From the NCBI GenBank assembly GCA_034409565.1, contig DAOUMS010000007.1:80820-144819 (forward strand): DNA of 64,000 nucleotides, written 5' to 3'. Source of the DNA: E44-bin89 sp034409565 (lineage in GTDB: Bacteria; Chloroflexota; Dehalococcoidia; Dehalococcoidales; RBG-16-60-22). The stretch's first letter is position 1. Each line of letters begins with the position of its first letter. Below the pieces are notes generated by a model that had not been told where the DNA came from, ran no database searches, and was given only the letters and a program-made list of their open reading frames with translations. The position numbers and the translations under genes are program-made. Shown in pieces: positions 25,123 through 34,537 of the stretch.

Positions 25123-26289
25123 ATGACAGGCCCAAAAACGCTATACCCTTCCCTGAGTACGCCGGCGGTACTCGTTGACTTGGACACGCTGGAGGCAAAC
25201 ATAAATAATATGTCCCGGCTGGCGAAAGAGGCGGGACTGCAACTCAGGCCGCACGCCAAGATACATGAGAACGTCTCCATAGCCAAAAAACAGATTGCGG
25301 GAGGGGCCTGCGGCGTTGAGGTGGGAGTCGTTGAGCAGGCGGAGGCCCTGGTCGAGCAGGGCATCAACGATATTCTTATTGCTCACCCCAGCTATTATGG
25401 CGGCACCAAAGGGGAGCTGCTGAAAAAACTGCTGCAGAGGTCAGGCCTGAAGCTGGCCCTCATTGTCGATATGCTGGAGCAGGCAGAAGTCATATCGCAA
25501 GTAGCCCGGTCGGCAGGCAAAAAGGCACGCGTGCTGATAAAGATTGACTTGGGCAGGAGTTCCCGCTTTGGCGTGCTGCCCGGCAAGCCGGTTCTTGCTC
25601 TTGCCACCGGTCTTCAGAAGCTGCCCGGTATTGAGCTTGCCGGTATCTATGGGCATGAGATGGGAGTGAAACCAACGCCGGAGGGCAAAGATGAGGTAGC
25701 TCTGGAAGCCGCTGAGATAATGGCGGCAAACGCCCGGATGCTGAGAAGCGAGGGTGTGGCGATAGAGTATGTCTCTGTGGGTGCCTCCTCCACCTTTCCC
25801 ACCACGTGCCGTCTCTGTAAAGAAGGCAAATTCCCTGAATTAACCGAGGTTCATCCCGGGGCATTCGTTATCGGCGATATCCGGTATATGAGGGCGGGCG
25901 GGAATACGCGGGAAGCCTGTGCCGTGACGGTGCTGGCCACCGTGATGAGCACGTCGCACCAGGACTGGGCCATAATTGATGCCGGCTATAAAACGTTCGG
26001 CAGTGACGCCCTTTTTGAACACCGCGATAAGCCGGATTTCTGGTGGCAGGGCATGCCGAGTTTCGGCTCGGTTCAGGGACGCCCCGACCTCTGGTTTGGG
26101 CGCATTTCCGCCGAGACTGCCCATATATACTATAAGGAGCCCGGGAAGAAGCTGGAACTGGGAGAGCGTCTGGAAATCGTGCCCAACAATGCCACCCTGG
26201 TCATCAATATACACGACCGGATATACGGTGTGAGAAACGGTGCTGTTGAAGAAGTAATACCGGTAACCGGCCGGGGACGCGGCAACTAG
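25123..26289 (+). CDS. D-threonine aldolase / D-serine dehydratase-like PLP enzyme
   Basis: A 388-residue fold-type III PLP enzyme. STPAVLVDLDTLEANI opens it, and LRPHAKIHE carries the PLP-binding lysine; IHE replaces the more usual THK. The alanine-racemase barrel runs to about 240, followed by the D-serine dehydratase-like C-terminal domain with its metal site (histidine and cysteine in the late segments). It cleaves or dehydrates D-hydroxy amino acids. CAGGAGGT precedes the start. Its stop overlaps the convergent corA stop by four bases. Confidence 0.85.
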   Translation: MTGPKTLYPSLSTPAVLVDLDTLEANINNMSRLAKEAGLQLRPHAKIHENVSIAKKQIAGGACGVEVGVVEQAEALVEQGINDILIAHPSYYGGTKGELLKKLLQRSGLKLALIVDMLEQAEVISQVARSAGKKARVLIKIDLGRSSRFGVLPGKPVLALATGLQKLPGIELAGIYGHEMGVKPTPEGKDEVALEAAEIMAANARMLRSEGVAIEYVSVGASSTFPTTCRLCKEGKFPELTEVHPGAFVIGDIRYMRAGGNTREACAVTVLATVMSTSHQDWAIIDAGYKTFGSDALFEHRDKPDFWWQGMPSFGSVQGRPDLWFGRISAETAHIYYKEPGKKLELGERLEIVPNNATLVINIHDRIYGVRNGAVEEVIPVTGRGRGN

Positions 26290-27383
26290 CCATCAATAGT
26301 GATGTCGGGTTTTTTATGAGGCCGTTTCAGGACACGGCCCAGGTGGCCGACCAGTTTCTCCGGTTCGACGGTGAATAGTCTCGCGCGCCGGGCCTGTCGC
26401 CGCCCCCAGCCAATCCAGCGTTTGGCGGAAAAAAGCCACAGAGCAACAATGATAACCGCGCCGATGAATGCCAGCACGGCAAAGTATCCCCATCGCCAGC
26501 CCAGCTCTGGCATATAGGCAAAGTTCATGCCGTAAATCCCGGCCAACAGAGTAAGCGGTAGGAATATAGTGGCTACTATGGACAGCACCCTCATGGTCTC
26601 ATTTTGCCGGTTGGCTACGGACGACAGGTAGGTGCTGAGGGCATAGTCGGCTCTGTCGCGGATGGTCTGGTTCAGGTCCTGTACCCGTACCAGGTGGTCA
26701 TAGATATCCCGGTAAAATATCTCTGCCTCCCGGCTAATAATCTTGAATTCGCCGCGGCTTAGCCGGTTCAGCACTTCTCGCTGCGGTACCATGACTCTGT
26801 GCACTCGAAGGGTGGAACGTTTGAGTTTTAACACGGCTTCCAGCGTGACCTGTTGCGGGCTGCGAATTACTTCTTCCTCAATCTCCTCGGCCACATCACT
26901 CATTTTATCAATGGTGGGTATAACATTATCAATTAAGGCGTCTATTAAGGAGTGGGCAAGGAAATCGGCACCGCGTTGCATAAATCTACCATCTTCTGCC
27001 ACCAGCTTTCTGACTGCTTCGACACTGTACAGAGGCATATTATGGTGGCTTATCACGAAATGGGGGCCGAGAAATATGGCCAGTTCCGTTGTCTCCACTA
27101 TGTCGGATTCCGCGGTGTGGTTGATACCGTGAATGATGATAAACAGGTATTCGCCGAAATCATCTATTTTGGGGGAGTGGAGGAGATGGCTCCGGCAGTC
27201 CTCTACTGCCAGACGATGAAAGTGCAGCTTGTCTTCCAGAAATCGACCATCCTCCTCGGTGATTTCAGCAATATCCACCCAGAGCAGGCCTTGCCTGGAT
27301 TTAAAGGCGCGGATAATGTCGTCATTGCTGAGCTCTTTCTGCAAATTACCCTCCGGGCTCAAATAGTAAGCCGTCGTTACCAT
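26286..27383 (-). CDS. corA: CorA family magnesium/cobalt transporter
   Basis: A 365-residue CorA channel. It has a large cytoplasmic N-terminal domain with a long stalk helix and two C-terminal transmembrane helices, the first followed by the selectivity motif YGMNF. A basic cytoplasmic tail follows the second helix, longer than usual (about 40 residues, rich in Arg and Lys). It mediates Mg2+ uptake as a pentamer. It is a monocistronic gene facing the D-threonine-aldolase-like gene. Confidence 0.93.
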   Translation of the reverse strand: MVTTAYYLSPEGNLQKELSNDDIIRAFKSRQGLLWVDIAEITEEDGRFLEDKLHFHRLAVEDCRSHLLHSPKIDDFGEYLFIIIHGINHTAESDIVETTELAIFLGPHFVISHHNMPLYSVEAVRKLVAEDGRFMQRGADFLAHSLIDALIDNVIPTIDKMSDVAEEIEEEVIRSPQQVTLEAVLKLKRSTLRVHRVMVPQREVLNRLSRGEFKIISREAEIFYRDIYDHLVRVQDLNQTIRDRADYALSTYLSSVANRQNETMRVLSIVATIFLPLTLLAGIYGMNFAYMPELGWRWGYFAVLAFIGAVIIVALWLFSAKRWIGWGRRQARRARLFTVEPEKLVGHLGRVLKRPHKKPDITIDG

Positions 27384-27447
27384 GATGCACCTCCAGTGAT
27401 GAATACGCCTAATTATAATTCAATTTTTGTTTCTTGACCAAAAGGGA

Positions 27448-27753
27448 CTAATGATGCACGGTATGCTCCGTGGCCATGACTTCAAAAACCCGGACACTTG
27501 GCTTTTCCTTGAGCAGCGGTTCAATACGTTCGTACATTTTCACCCTGGTTTCCGAGTTAGCCCATCGCTCCCAGTCAGCAACGCTCTGCCAGGTACTGAG
27601 TACCATGATGTGGCCGTGGTCCTTCGTGTTGACCAGTGTTTCGCCGCCAACATAGCCGGGGAAACGGGTTATGGCGGCCACCCTGAGCTCGACGAGGAGG
27701 GCGGAGAGGTCTTCACCGGCTTTTACTTTGCGCTCTATCATTACTCGTATCAT
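27448..27753 (-). CDS. Antibiotic biosynthesis monooxygenase (ABM) domain protein
   Basis: A 101-residue dimeric alpha/beta-barrel protein. The pattern MIRVMIERKVKAGEDLSALL, FPGYVGGETL and MVLSTWQSVADWERWANSE is typical of ABM/YgiN-like proteins, which include small haem- or quinol-acting monooxygenases and many of unknown role. AAGGAGG precedes the ATG. It is monocistronic, next to corA. No catalytic assignment is possible. Confidence 0.8.
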   Translation of the reverse strand: MIRVMIERKVKAGEDLSALLVELRVAAITRFPGYVGGETLVNTKDHGHIMVLSTWQSVADWERWANSETRVKMYERIEPLLKEKPSVRVFEVMATEHTVHH

Positions 27754-27971
27754 TTGCGACCTCCTTGGTGCCAGTTTCTCTCACATTATCGGGGATTTAA
27801 ATTATAATCCGTTTTTCGTAATTGTCAATATCGCTGGGAAAGGTCTTCGCTTCGGCCATAGCCAAAAAGTTGCGATTTTGGCGATTTTTTGGTATTTTTA
27901 CATCGGTGGTCTTTTTAAGCTAGCTCTTCAAGTTGGCTTCCGTTAATTGCTCTAAGAGAAATTAGTGACTG

Positions 27972-28544
27972 GTGAGTAAGGCTGGGCGTGCTGGAAGCGA
28001 AAAGGGTGCCAGAACGCTGATTCTGGGCGTAGGGAATCCCATTCTCAGAGATGACGGGGCAGGCCGTCTTCTGGTTCAGTTACTCCGCCGCCATGTCTCA
28101 AGCACGGAAGTTGAACTCAGGGAGACCGGCCTTGCGGGTCTGAACCTCGTCGAGGCCCTGTCAGGCTTCGATTCTGCCATCGTTGTTGATGCCATCCAGA
28201 GCGGCGGTGTGCCGGGAGAGGTGTACTGTCTGCGTCCGGAAGATTTTCACACTGAAAAAGTCAGCCGATATGACCAGCACAGCACGGGCTTATTGCCGGC
28301 CCTGGAGCTGGGTAAAAGCCTCGGGTGGCCGATGCCTGAAGACGTAACTATCGTGGCCATAGAAGCCGGGGATGTTGCTAATTTCGGCGGGGAGCTGACA
28401 CCAGCTGTGAAGAAAGCGATTCCTGCCGCTTTAGACCTAATTCTTGAATTGCTTGATGAACGACAGCAACAACCGCGTGAAACACGGGGCAAGATGAAAT
28501 TCTTTAAAGAGAGGGAAGAAAGATGGTCGCTAAACCAAAAGTAG
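27972..28544 (+). CDS. [NiFe]-hydrogenase maturation endopeptidase
   Basis: A 190-residue HycI/HoxW/FrcD-type protease. TLILGVGNPILRDDGAGRLL supplies the first nickel-sensing acidic residue, VVDAIQSGG the second, and DQHSTGLLPAL the histidine. It clips the C-terminal extension of the hydrogenase large subunit after nickel insertion. The GTG start lies upstream of the small-subunit gene, which its 3' end overlaps by 22 bp, so it is dedicated to the hydrogenase encoded downstream. Confidence 0.9.
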   Translation: MSKAGRAGSEKGARTLILGVGNPILRDDGAGRLLVQLLRRHVSSTEVELRETGLAGLNLVEALSGFDSAIVVDAIQSGGVPGEVYCLRPEDFHTEKVSRYDQHSTGLLPALELGKSLGWPMPEDVTIVAIEAGDVANFGGELTPAVKKAIPAALDLILELLDERQQQPRETRGKMKFFKEREERWSLNQK

Positions 28545-29485
28545 CCATATGCTGGCTCGGTAGCTGTGGTGGCTGCGATGAAGCCGTTGTTGACCTGAAT
28601 GAAGCGCTCCTGCAGGTGACATCGGCGGTTGACGTTATTTTCTGGCCGGTGGCCATGGACTTCAAATACCATCACCTCGAGGCCCTGAAAGAGGGCGAGA
28701 TTGTGTTGAGCATTATCAATGGCCACGTCAGGAACTCAGAGCAGGAAGAAGTGGCCAAGCTGCTCAGGGAGAAGTCGCAACTGGTGCTGGCTTTTGGTGC
28801 CTGCGCCTGCTTCGGCGGCACGCCCGGCATGGCCAATTTCCGTACCAAGGAGGATATTTTCAACTGGGTTTACCGTGACGCACCCACGGTGGTGAACCCG
28901 AAAGGCAACTATCCCCAGCCCACGTCAAAGGTAAACGGTAAAGAATTGACGCTGCCGGAATTCTACGGACAGGTTTTCGCGCTTAATCAGGTCATTGATG
29001 TTGATTATTATTTACCGGGGTGTCCTCCTCCCCCCGACCTCATTGCCAATGCGGTTAATGCGGTTCTTGAAGGCAAACTGCCCCCGAAAGGTGCCACGCT
29101 GGCACCGCACAAGGCACTGTGCGATACCTGCAAGCGAAATGAAACCAAGCCGGATAAAATCTCAATTAAAGATATAAAGCGGATTCATGAGGTTGAAGCC
29201 AGCCCTGATACCTGCTTCCTGGCGCAGGGCATACTCTGCATGGGCATCGCCACGCGGGGTGGCTGCGGCGAGAGCTGCATCAATATAAACATGCCCTGCC
29301 GGGGCTGCTTCGGGCCGGTGGAAGGCGTGGAGGACTCCGGAGCGAAGTTTATTTCCGCTTTAGCTGCCATGCTTGATGTCGAAAGCGACGAGGAAATGAA
29401 ACTGCTTATGGACAAGCTGGATGACATCGCTGGCTATACCTATCGGTTCACCCTGCCGGTATCCCTGCTGAAAAAACGGCGTTAG
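28523..29485 (+). CDS. [NiFe]-hydrogenase small subunit, group 3 (MvhG-like)
   Basis: A 320-residue cytoplasmic small subunit without a Tat signal. Cysteines for the proximal cluster lie in WLGSCGGCDEA, GACACFGG and LPGCPPPPD. Further cysteine groups (CDTCKRNE, CFLAQGILC, GGCGESC, CRGCFGP) supply medial and distal clusters, as in F420-non-reducing (Mvh) hydrogenases. It passes electrons from H2 to a soluble partner. It lies between the protease and the large subunit. No MvhD, HdrABC or diaphorase gene is seen nearby, so the acceptor is encoded elsewhere or is ferredoxin. Confidence 0.92.
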   Translation: MVAKPKVAICWLGSCGGCDEAVVDLNEALLQVTSAVDVIFWPVAMDFKYHHLEALKEGEIVLSIINGHVRNSEQEEVAKLLREKSQLVLAFGACACFGGTPGMANFRTKEDIFNWVYRDAPTVVNPKGNYPQPTSKVNGKELTLPEFYGQVFALNQVIDVDYYLPGCPPPPDLIANAVNAVLEGKLPPKGATLAPHKALCDTCKRNETKPDKISIKDIKRIHEVEASPDTCFLAQGILCMGIATRGGCGESCININMPCRGCFGPVEGVEDSGAKFISALAAMLDVESDEEMKLLMDKLDDIAGYTYRFTLPVSLLKKRR

Positions 29486-29509
29486 CTGGAGCGATAAGGA
29501 GAGATTACG

Positions 29510-30973
29510 ATGGCAAAGAAAATAACTATTAACCCGATAACCAGGCTTGAGGGCCACGGTAAAATTGAGGTTTTCCTCGATGACAGAGGAAAAGTGGAGG
29601 ACGCGTATTTCCAGGTGGTGGAGCTGAGAGGGTTTGAGCGGTTCTGCATCGGCCGGCCGGTTGAGGAAATGCCGAGAATTACGCCCAACATCTGCGGCGT
29701 ATGCCCCACCGCGCATAATATGGCCGCGACCAAGGCGGTGGACGCTGTTTACGGCGTTGAACCAACGCCGGCGGCCAAGCTGGTCCGGCAGCTGCACTAC
29801 AACGCTTTCATGATGGAGGACCACTACATTCATTTTTTCTTCCTCTCCGCGCCCGATTTCCTGGTGGGCACAGATGCCAACCCGGCGGCGAGGAATATCC
29901 TTGGTCTTATCGGTAAGGTTGGGATGGAAATCGGGGGCAAGGTAATTGAGGTGAGGAGGAGATGCCGCGACATAATCCGCCTCGTCGGCAGTAAGCCGCC
30001 GCACCCGGAAGGCGGATTGCCGGGCGGTGTTCCCAGAGGAATCACCGAGGAGGAAAGGGTGTGGATAAAGGAAACGGCGGACTTTGCCGTTGACTTCGCC
30101 CAGTTTGCTATCAAGCTGTTTAAAGACCAGGTGGTGGCCAACAAGCCAAACCTCGACCTCGTCCTCAATGATGCGTACCAGTTGAATACCTACTACATGG
30201 GGCTGGTCGATAGCGATAACAAGCTCAATTTCTACGAAGGGAAACCGCGCGTTGTTGACCTCAAGGGCAAGGAGTTCGCCCTTTTCCACCCAGACGACTA
30301 TATCGACCATATAGGGGAATGGGTGGAGCCTTGGACCTACTCGCGCTTAACCCACTTGAAGAAGGTTGGCTGGAACGGCCTGAAGGACGGGGAGGGTACT
30401 TCCTTATACCGTGTTGGCCCGCTGGCACGGCTCAACGTCGCTGACGGCATGGCCACGCCGCTGGCGCAGAAGGAGTATGAGGCCATGTTTGATGCCCTCG
30501 GCGGCAGGCCCAGCCATCATACCCTGGCCTTCCACTGGGCAAGGCTCATTGAGGCACTTCAGGCTGCCGAAGATTTGCAGCGAATCGCCAATGACCCTCT
30601 GCTGACCAGTAAGGATATACGCAATATGAACTTAAAGCTGAAGCAGGTCGGGGTGGGCTGTGTTGAAGCACCCCGGGGCACGCTTATCCACCATTACGAG
30701 ACCGACGAGCGAGGTCTGCTGACCAAGGCGAACCTGATTGTGGCCACGCAGCACAATGCTGCCCCCATTTCCCTGTCGGTGAAGAAGGCAGCTGAGGGCT
30801 TTGTCAGAGGCCCTGAGGTCAAAGAAGGGATGCTTAACATGGTGGAGATGGCCTTCCGTGCCTATGACCCATGCCTCGCCTGTGCGACGCATGCCCTTCC
30901 CGGCGCCATGCCGTTGAAGGTGACCATAAGAGACAAGAGCGGAGCTATTATCAGGATAGTGGTCAGAGACTGA
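29510..30973 (+). CDS. [NiFe]-hydrogenase large subunit, group 3 (MvhA-like)
   Basis: A 487-residue catalytic subunit. The first nickel motif is NICGVCPTAH (about 62-71) and the second DPCLACATH (about 452-460). A 27-residue tail after the final histidine starts ALPGAM and should be removed by the protease encoded upstream. ITRLEGHGKIEV at the N terminus is typical. GATAAGGAGA precedes the start, 24 bp after the small-subunit stop. No hyp accessory genes are in the window. Confidence 0.94.
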   Translation: MAKKITINPITRLEGHGKIEVFLDDRGKVEDAYFQVVELRGFERFCIGRPVEEMPRITPNICGVCPTAHNMAATKAVDAVYGVEPTPAAKLVRQLHYNAFMMEDHYIHFFFLSAPDFLVGTDANPAARNILGLIGKVGMEIGGKVIEVRRRCRDIIRLVGSKPPHPEGGLPGGVPRGITEEERVWIKETADFAVDFAQFAIKLFKDQVVANKPNLDLVLNDAYQLNTYYMGLVDSDNKLNFYEGKPRVVDLKGKEFALFHPDDYIDHIGEWVEPWTYSRLTHLKKVGWNGLKDGEGTSLYRVGPLARLNVADGMATPLAQKEYEAMFDALGGRPSHHTLAFHWARLIEALQAAEDLQRIANDPLLTSKDIRNMNLKLKQVGVGCVEAPRGTLIHHYETDERGLLTKANLIVATQHNAAPISLSVKKAAEGFVRGPEVKEGMLNMVEMAFRAYDPCLACATHALPGAMPLKVTIRDKSGAIIRIVVRD

Positions 30974-31008
30974 GAAACCTGACGAGCGCTGCTTAAAAGA
31001 TGGTTAGT

Positions 31009-32373
31009 TTATGCTTTTTGACCATCAGGATAGATAAGGATATTCGTTAGCTCGTTAACGTCTTTTACCTTATCCAGTGCCAGCGTCATCTCAGCCGCTT
31101 CTTTGGCCTTCTTTACCTGGTAGATGCCGGCGAAGTCAATGCAGTCCTGATATTTTTTCATCACTTCATCCGGGCTCATCCGTCTGGATGGGTCGCCCCG
31201 GGCGTCAACACAGACCTTTTTGAATTCGTGCCCATCTTTCAGCCTGATGGCAAGCGGACTGTCGAAGGCGAAATAGCCACCGGGCCACTCAGGGTGCACC
31301 GTCACCTTTACCTTTTTCCGTGCTTCGCGGAAGCGGGCATCTCTGGCCTTTTCATCGGTATAGCTGTCTAAAAAGACACTCCGGTCGAAGAAGCAGGCCA
31401 CGGTGCTGTGCTCAAGGCTGAACCGGGCGTCCTCTCCGGTTTCCGGCTGGGCATATTTCAGATACAGCGAAACGGTGTGGTTTATTTCATGTTCAATGCT
31501 GTCAACGTCTTCCCAGGCTATTTTGTGCTCGGCAATCAGGTCGAGAACGCCGTCTATGTTACGCTGCTGCAGATAACAGCACGGGTATTTTTTGATGCCG
31601 ACATCCATAACCCGAAACCCTTTTTCCCCCAGAGGTAAATCGAAATCCGGTTGCCCGCTCCACAGGTCCATGAAACCGCCACGTCCTTCCAGAATGGCGG
31701 GGTTACCCGTGTAACCGAGTTCAGCGAGCGCGGCGGCGCAGATGCCATTGCGGTCGGCAAAACCTGCCTCGATTAGATGGGCACCAGCACCGGTTTGTCG
31801 GGCTATACCCTGTGCCTGTGAGGCAGCGAGACTCAGGGCATGGGTGGCTTTTTCCACGTTCAGGTTCATCAGTTTGGCCGCCATAGCCGCTGAGCCTATG
31901 GTCAGGCATCCGGCGGCATTTAGATGGCCTTTTACTATGGCTGGTAGCGAGGCCAGGCCAATTCTTGAGGCGACTTCATAGCCTAGAACGTATGCCTCGA
32001 GAACATCTTTTCCGGAAAGTTTATATTTTTCGCCTAGGACAAATACGGCTGGCCACGCGCCACACGAATAGAGGCCGTCGGGGAAGCTATCATCTTCAAG
32101 CTCGGTCGTGTGCGCCAGTGAGCCATTTGCCAGGGCCGCATATTCTGCTGAGGTACGGAACCCGCCACCAATTACCCCGGCCTCTTCCTTGCAGGCGTTG
32201 TTTTTGGTATATTCGAGCATTATTTTGCCGAAAGGCATCACTGTGCCGGCGGCAGTCATCCCCAAATGACTGAGGGCAAGTAATTTGGCGTAGTCTATGA
32301 CTTCTGCACCAATATCTTCATACTTGCTCTTGCATACCCATTCTGCAATTTGCCGGGTCGTCTTAGCTCCCAT
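31009..32373 (-). CDS. MmgE/PrpD family protein
   Basis: A 454-residue protein with the all-helical N-terminal domain and smaller C-terminal domain of the MmgE/PrpD family (2-methylcitrate dehydratase, cis-aconitate decarboxylase, iminodisuccinate epimerase). Typical segments are GSLAHTTELEDDSFPDGLYSCGAWPAVF and IKKYPCCYLQQRNIDG. The 2-methylcitrate route would suit propionyl-CoA metabolism, but no prpB or prpC is present, so the substrate is open. GGAGG precedes the ATG. The Rid-family gene lies upstream on the same strand. Confidence 0.87.
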   Translation of the reverse strand: MGAKTTRQIAEWVCKSKYEDIGAEVIDYAKLLALSHLGMTAAGTVMPFGKIMLEYTKNNACKEEAGVIGGGFRTSAEYAALANGSLAHTTELEDDSFPDGLYSCGAWPAVFVLGEKYKLSGKDVLEAYVLGYEVASRIGLASLPAIVKGHLNAAGCLTIGSAAMAAKLMNLNVEKATHALSLAASQAQGIARQTGAGAHLIEAGFADRNGICAAALAELGYTGNPAILEGRGGFMDLWSGQPDFDLPLGEKGFRVMDVGIKKYPCCYLQQRNIDGVLDLIAEHKIAWEDVDSIEHEINHTVSLYLKYAQPETGEDARFSLEHSTVACFFDRSVFLDSYTDEKARDARFREARKKVKVTVHPEWPGGYFAFDSPLAIRLKDGHEFKKVCVDARGDPSRRMSPDEVMKKYQDCIDFAGIYQVKKAKEAAEMTLALDKVKDVNELTNILIYPDGQKA

Positions 32374-32435
32374 TGCATGACCTCCTGCTTATAATTATTG
32401 GCGATATTGGAACTGGCATTATTCTACAGGATATA

Positions 32436-32819
32436 TTATTTGTTAACAACTGCGATGGCTTCTATCTCCACCAGCAGCTCTAGAAGTATCAGCCTTGAGA
32501 CCTCGACACCGGTGCTGGCGGGCATGGGAGGGCTGAAGTAGCGGGCCCTGATTTCTCTGAACTTCACAATATTGTCCATATCCGTGAGATAAACGGTTAT
32601 CTTGACCACGTCTTTCAGGGAAGCTCCCGCTGCCTCAAGAGCGAATTTGATATTTTCAAAGGTTTTAATCGTCTGGGCTTCAAAGCCGCCGGCCACAACC
32701 TTTCGCTGCTCATCGAAACCGACCATGCCGGAGAGGTAAATGGTATTGCTCACCCTGACCGCATGTGACCAGCCCATAGGCTCGAACAAACCTTGCGGGG
32801 AGAGATATTCTTTTTTCAT
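32436..32819 (-). CDS. Rid family (YjgF) protein lacking the RidA arginine
   Basis: A 127-residue trimeric Rid-fold protein with AVRVSNTIYLSGMVGFD and GVEVSRLILLELLVEIEAIAVV. In RidA an arginine in the P-x-R-S-x-V-E stretch binds the imine substrate's carboxylate. Here the stretch reads PASTGVEV with no arginine, so classical enamine/imine deaminase activity is doubtful and a Rid2-7-type role is more likely. AAAGGAG precedes the start. It lies upstream of the MmgE/PrpD gene, probably in the same transcript. Confidence 0.87.
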   Translation of the reverse strand: MKKEYLSPQGLFEPMGWSHAVRVSNTIYLSGMVGFDEQRKVVAGGFEAQTIKTFENIKFALEAAGASLKDVVKITVYLTDMDNIVKFREIRARYFSPPMPASTGVEVSRLILLELLVEIEAIAVVNK

Positions 32820-32865
32820 GACTACGTCTCCTTTTATACATCTCTAAAAAGTAGAGTTCTGTGTA

Positions 32866-33981
32866 TCAGGCCAGAGTCCTGCGCAATCTCCATGTCGCCA
32901 GCACCAGGGTGATTATACCCATTACGGCCAGCACCGTGGCGTCCTGCCACAGGTATTCAATGCCCACTCCTTTCACGATAATACCGCGCACTATGCGCAG
33001 GTAGTAGGTCAGCGGTAGCACGGCTGAAATCCACTGGGCCAGCCTGGGCATTGATTCGATGGGGAAGATGAAACCACTGAGCAGGATATTGGGCAGGAAT
33101 ACAAAAATGCTGGACTGCATCGCCTGAAACTGGGTCCGGGAAACGGATGATATGAAAAGGCCCAGGCCCAGGGAGAACATGAGAAAGACGAAAGATAGGG
33201 CAAAAAGTAACAGGATGCTGCCCCGAATTGGCATGTCGAAAATTAGCACCGCCGTCACCAGCACCATGGACACCTGAATATAGGCCACGATGATATAGGG
33301 TATAAGTTTGCCAATTATCAACTCACCGCGCCGCAAGGGCGTAATGTTCAACTGCTCGATGGTGCCTGCTTCCCGTTCCCGGACAATGGCAAAGGCGGTG
33401 AGCATCATGGTGAGGACCTGGAGGATAACGCCCACTATGCCGGGCAGGTAGAATATTGAGCTCTGCATGGCCGGGTTGTACCATATTCTCGGTTCCAACG
33501 TGACGGCAGGAGTGGCTTCAATGCCCTGTAGCTGGCTCGTTATGGCAATGCCCTTTGCCTGGGCGATGAGATTGGCATTGGCTACCGCCTGTATGGCGAT
33601 ATTGGGGTCGGACCCATCGGCAAAAAACTGTATCGAGGTGCTTTCTCCACGATGTAGCTGGGTTTCGTATTCGGGAGGTATCACCAGGGCGGATTTGGCC
33701 TTGCCTGATTCAATGCGCTTGGTGATGTCGTCATAGTCTGTGGCATAGTAATTAACGGTGAAGAACTCTGTCTCCTCGTAGCTTGTAATCAGTTCCCGAC
33801 TTTCCGCCGTATTGCTGGCATCCCAGACAACCATGGACACATTGGTAATATCAGTGCTCAGTGCATAACCGAAAATGCTCATCTGGATTATCGGTATCAG
33901 TATCACCATGGCCATGGAGCGCCGGTCACGGCTGAGCTGGATAAACTCCTTAACGGTAATGCTGATAATTCGTTGCCACAT
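32866..33981 (-). CDS. ABC-2 type transporter permease (orphan)
   Basis: A 371-residue permease of the YhhJ/DrrB group. An N-terminal transmembrane helix is followed by a ~150-residue extracytoplasmic domain. Five C-terminal helices follow, with the signature REREAGTIEQLNITPLRRGELIIGK cut short here to its core REREAGTIEQLNITPL. Such permeases export drugs, lipids or polysaccharides with a separate ATPase. No ABC ATPase or membrane-fusion protein gene adjoins it, so the partner is elsewhere. AAAGGAG precedes the ATG. Confidence 0.88.
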   Translation of the reverse strand: MWQRIISITVKEFIQLSRDRRSMAMVILIPIIQMSIFGYALSTDITNVSMVVWDASNTAESRELITSYEETEFFTVNYYATDYDDITKRIESGKAKSALVIPPEYETQLHRGESTSIQFFADGSDPNIAIQAVANANLIAQAKGIAITSQLQGIEATPAVTLEPRIWYNPAMQSSIFYLPGIVGVILQVLTMMLTAFAIVREREAGTIEQLNITPLRRGELIIGKLIPYIIVAYIQVSMVLVTAVLIFDMPIRGSILLLFALSFVFLMFSLGLGLFISSVSRTQFQAMQSSIFVFLPNILLSGFIFPIESMPRLAQWISAVLPLTYYLRIVRGIIVKGVGIEYLWQDATVLAVMGIITLVLATWRLRRTLA

Positions 33982-34179
33982 GGTTGGACTCCTTTCCCCT
34001 TATAGATATAACGGGATGCTTACTGGCGGTCTTAATTCTGTACAGGCTACTGTGGTTATGCTATATCCCCCTTGACTGACTGTCAATAGAAACGCATCAC
34101 TTAAAGTGAAATATGTGTCCGCCGGTTTTTAACTTTGATTTTGAGATGGTATACTTACAGATTAAAAAGGAGGTTTGTT

Positions 34180-34494
34180 GTGGTTAAGTTTATGGGCGTG
34201 ATTCGACTTAAACCGGGATATGACCCCGATGAGACATGGCAGCTATGGCGCACGGAACATGCGGACAATTACAAAAAATTGGCCCGTCCGGAATTGAAGC
34301 AATATACCATAAACCGTGTCATCAAAACTCTCAATAATAGTGACATCTACGGTATATCCGAGTCCGTTTATGAAGATATAGAAAGCTGTGAACGCGCCCT
34401 CAAGCGATTTATCAACGCGCCTCCAGACGAAGTGCTTAAAAGGTTCCAGCCCGACCGGCTGATTGTGGAATATGAGGAGATAGCACTGGGTTAG
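34180..34494 (+). CDS. Small EthD-like dimeric alpha/beta-barrel protein
   Basis: A 104-residue protein. The GTG start at 34180 was chosen because AAGGAGG ends 6 bases before it; a longer in-frame extension has no such site. VKFMGVIRLKPGYDPDETW and a later LIVEYEEIALG strand are compatible with an EthD-like ferredoxin-fold barrel. It lies 43 bp before the OYE gene on the same strand and may assist that pathway. The family call is weak. Confidence 0.6.
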   Translation: MVKFMGVIRLKPGYDPDETWQLWRTEHADNYKKLARPELKQYTINRVIKTLNNSDIYGISESVYEDIESCERALKRFINAPPDEVLKRFQPDRLIVEYEEIALG

Positions 34495-34537
34495 GGGACC
34501 GGTTTCACCGAATAAATTGGAAAGGGTATTAGCCGTC

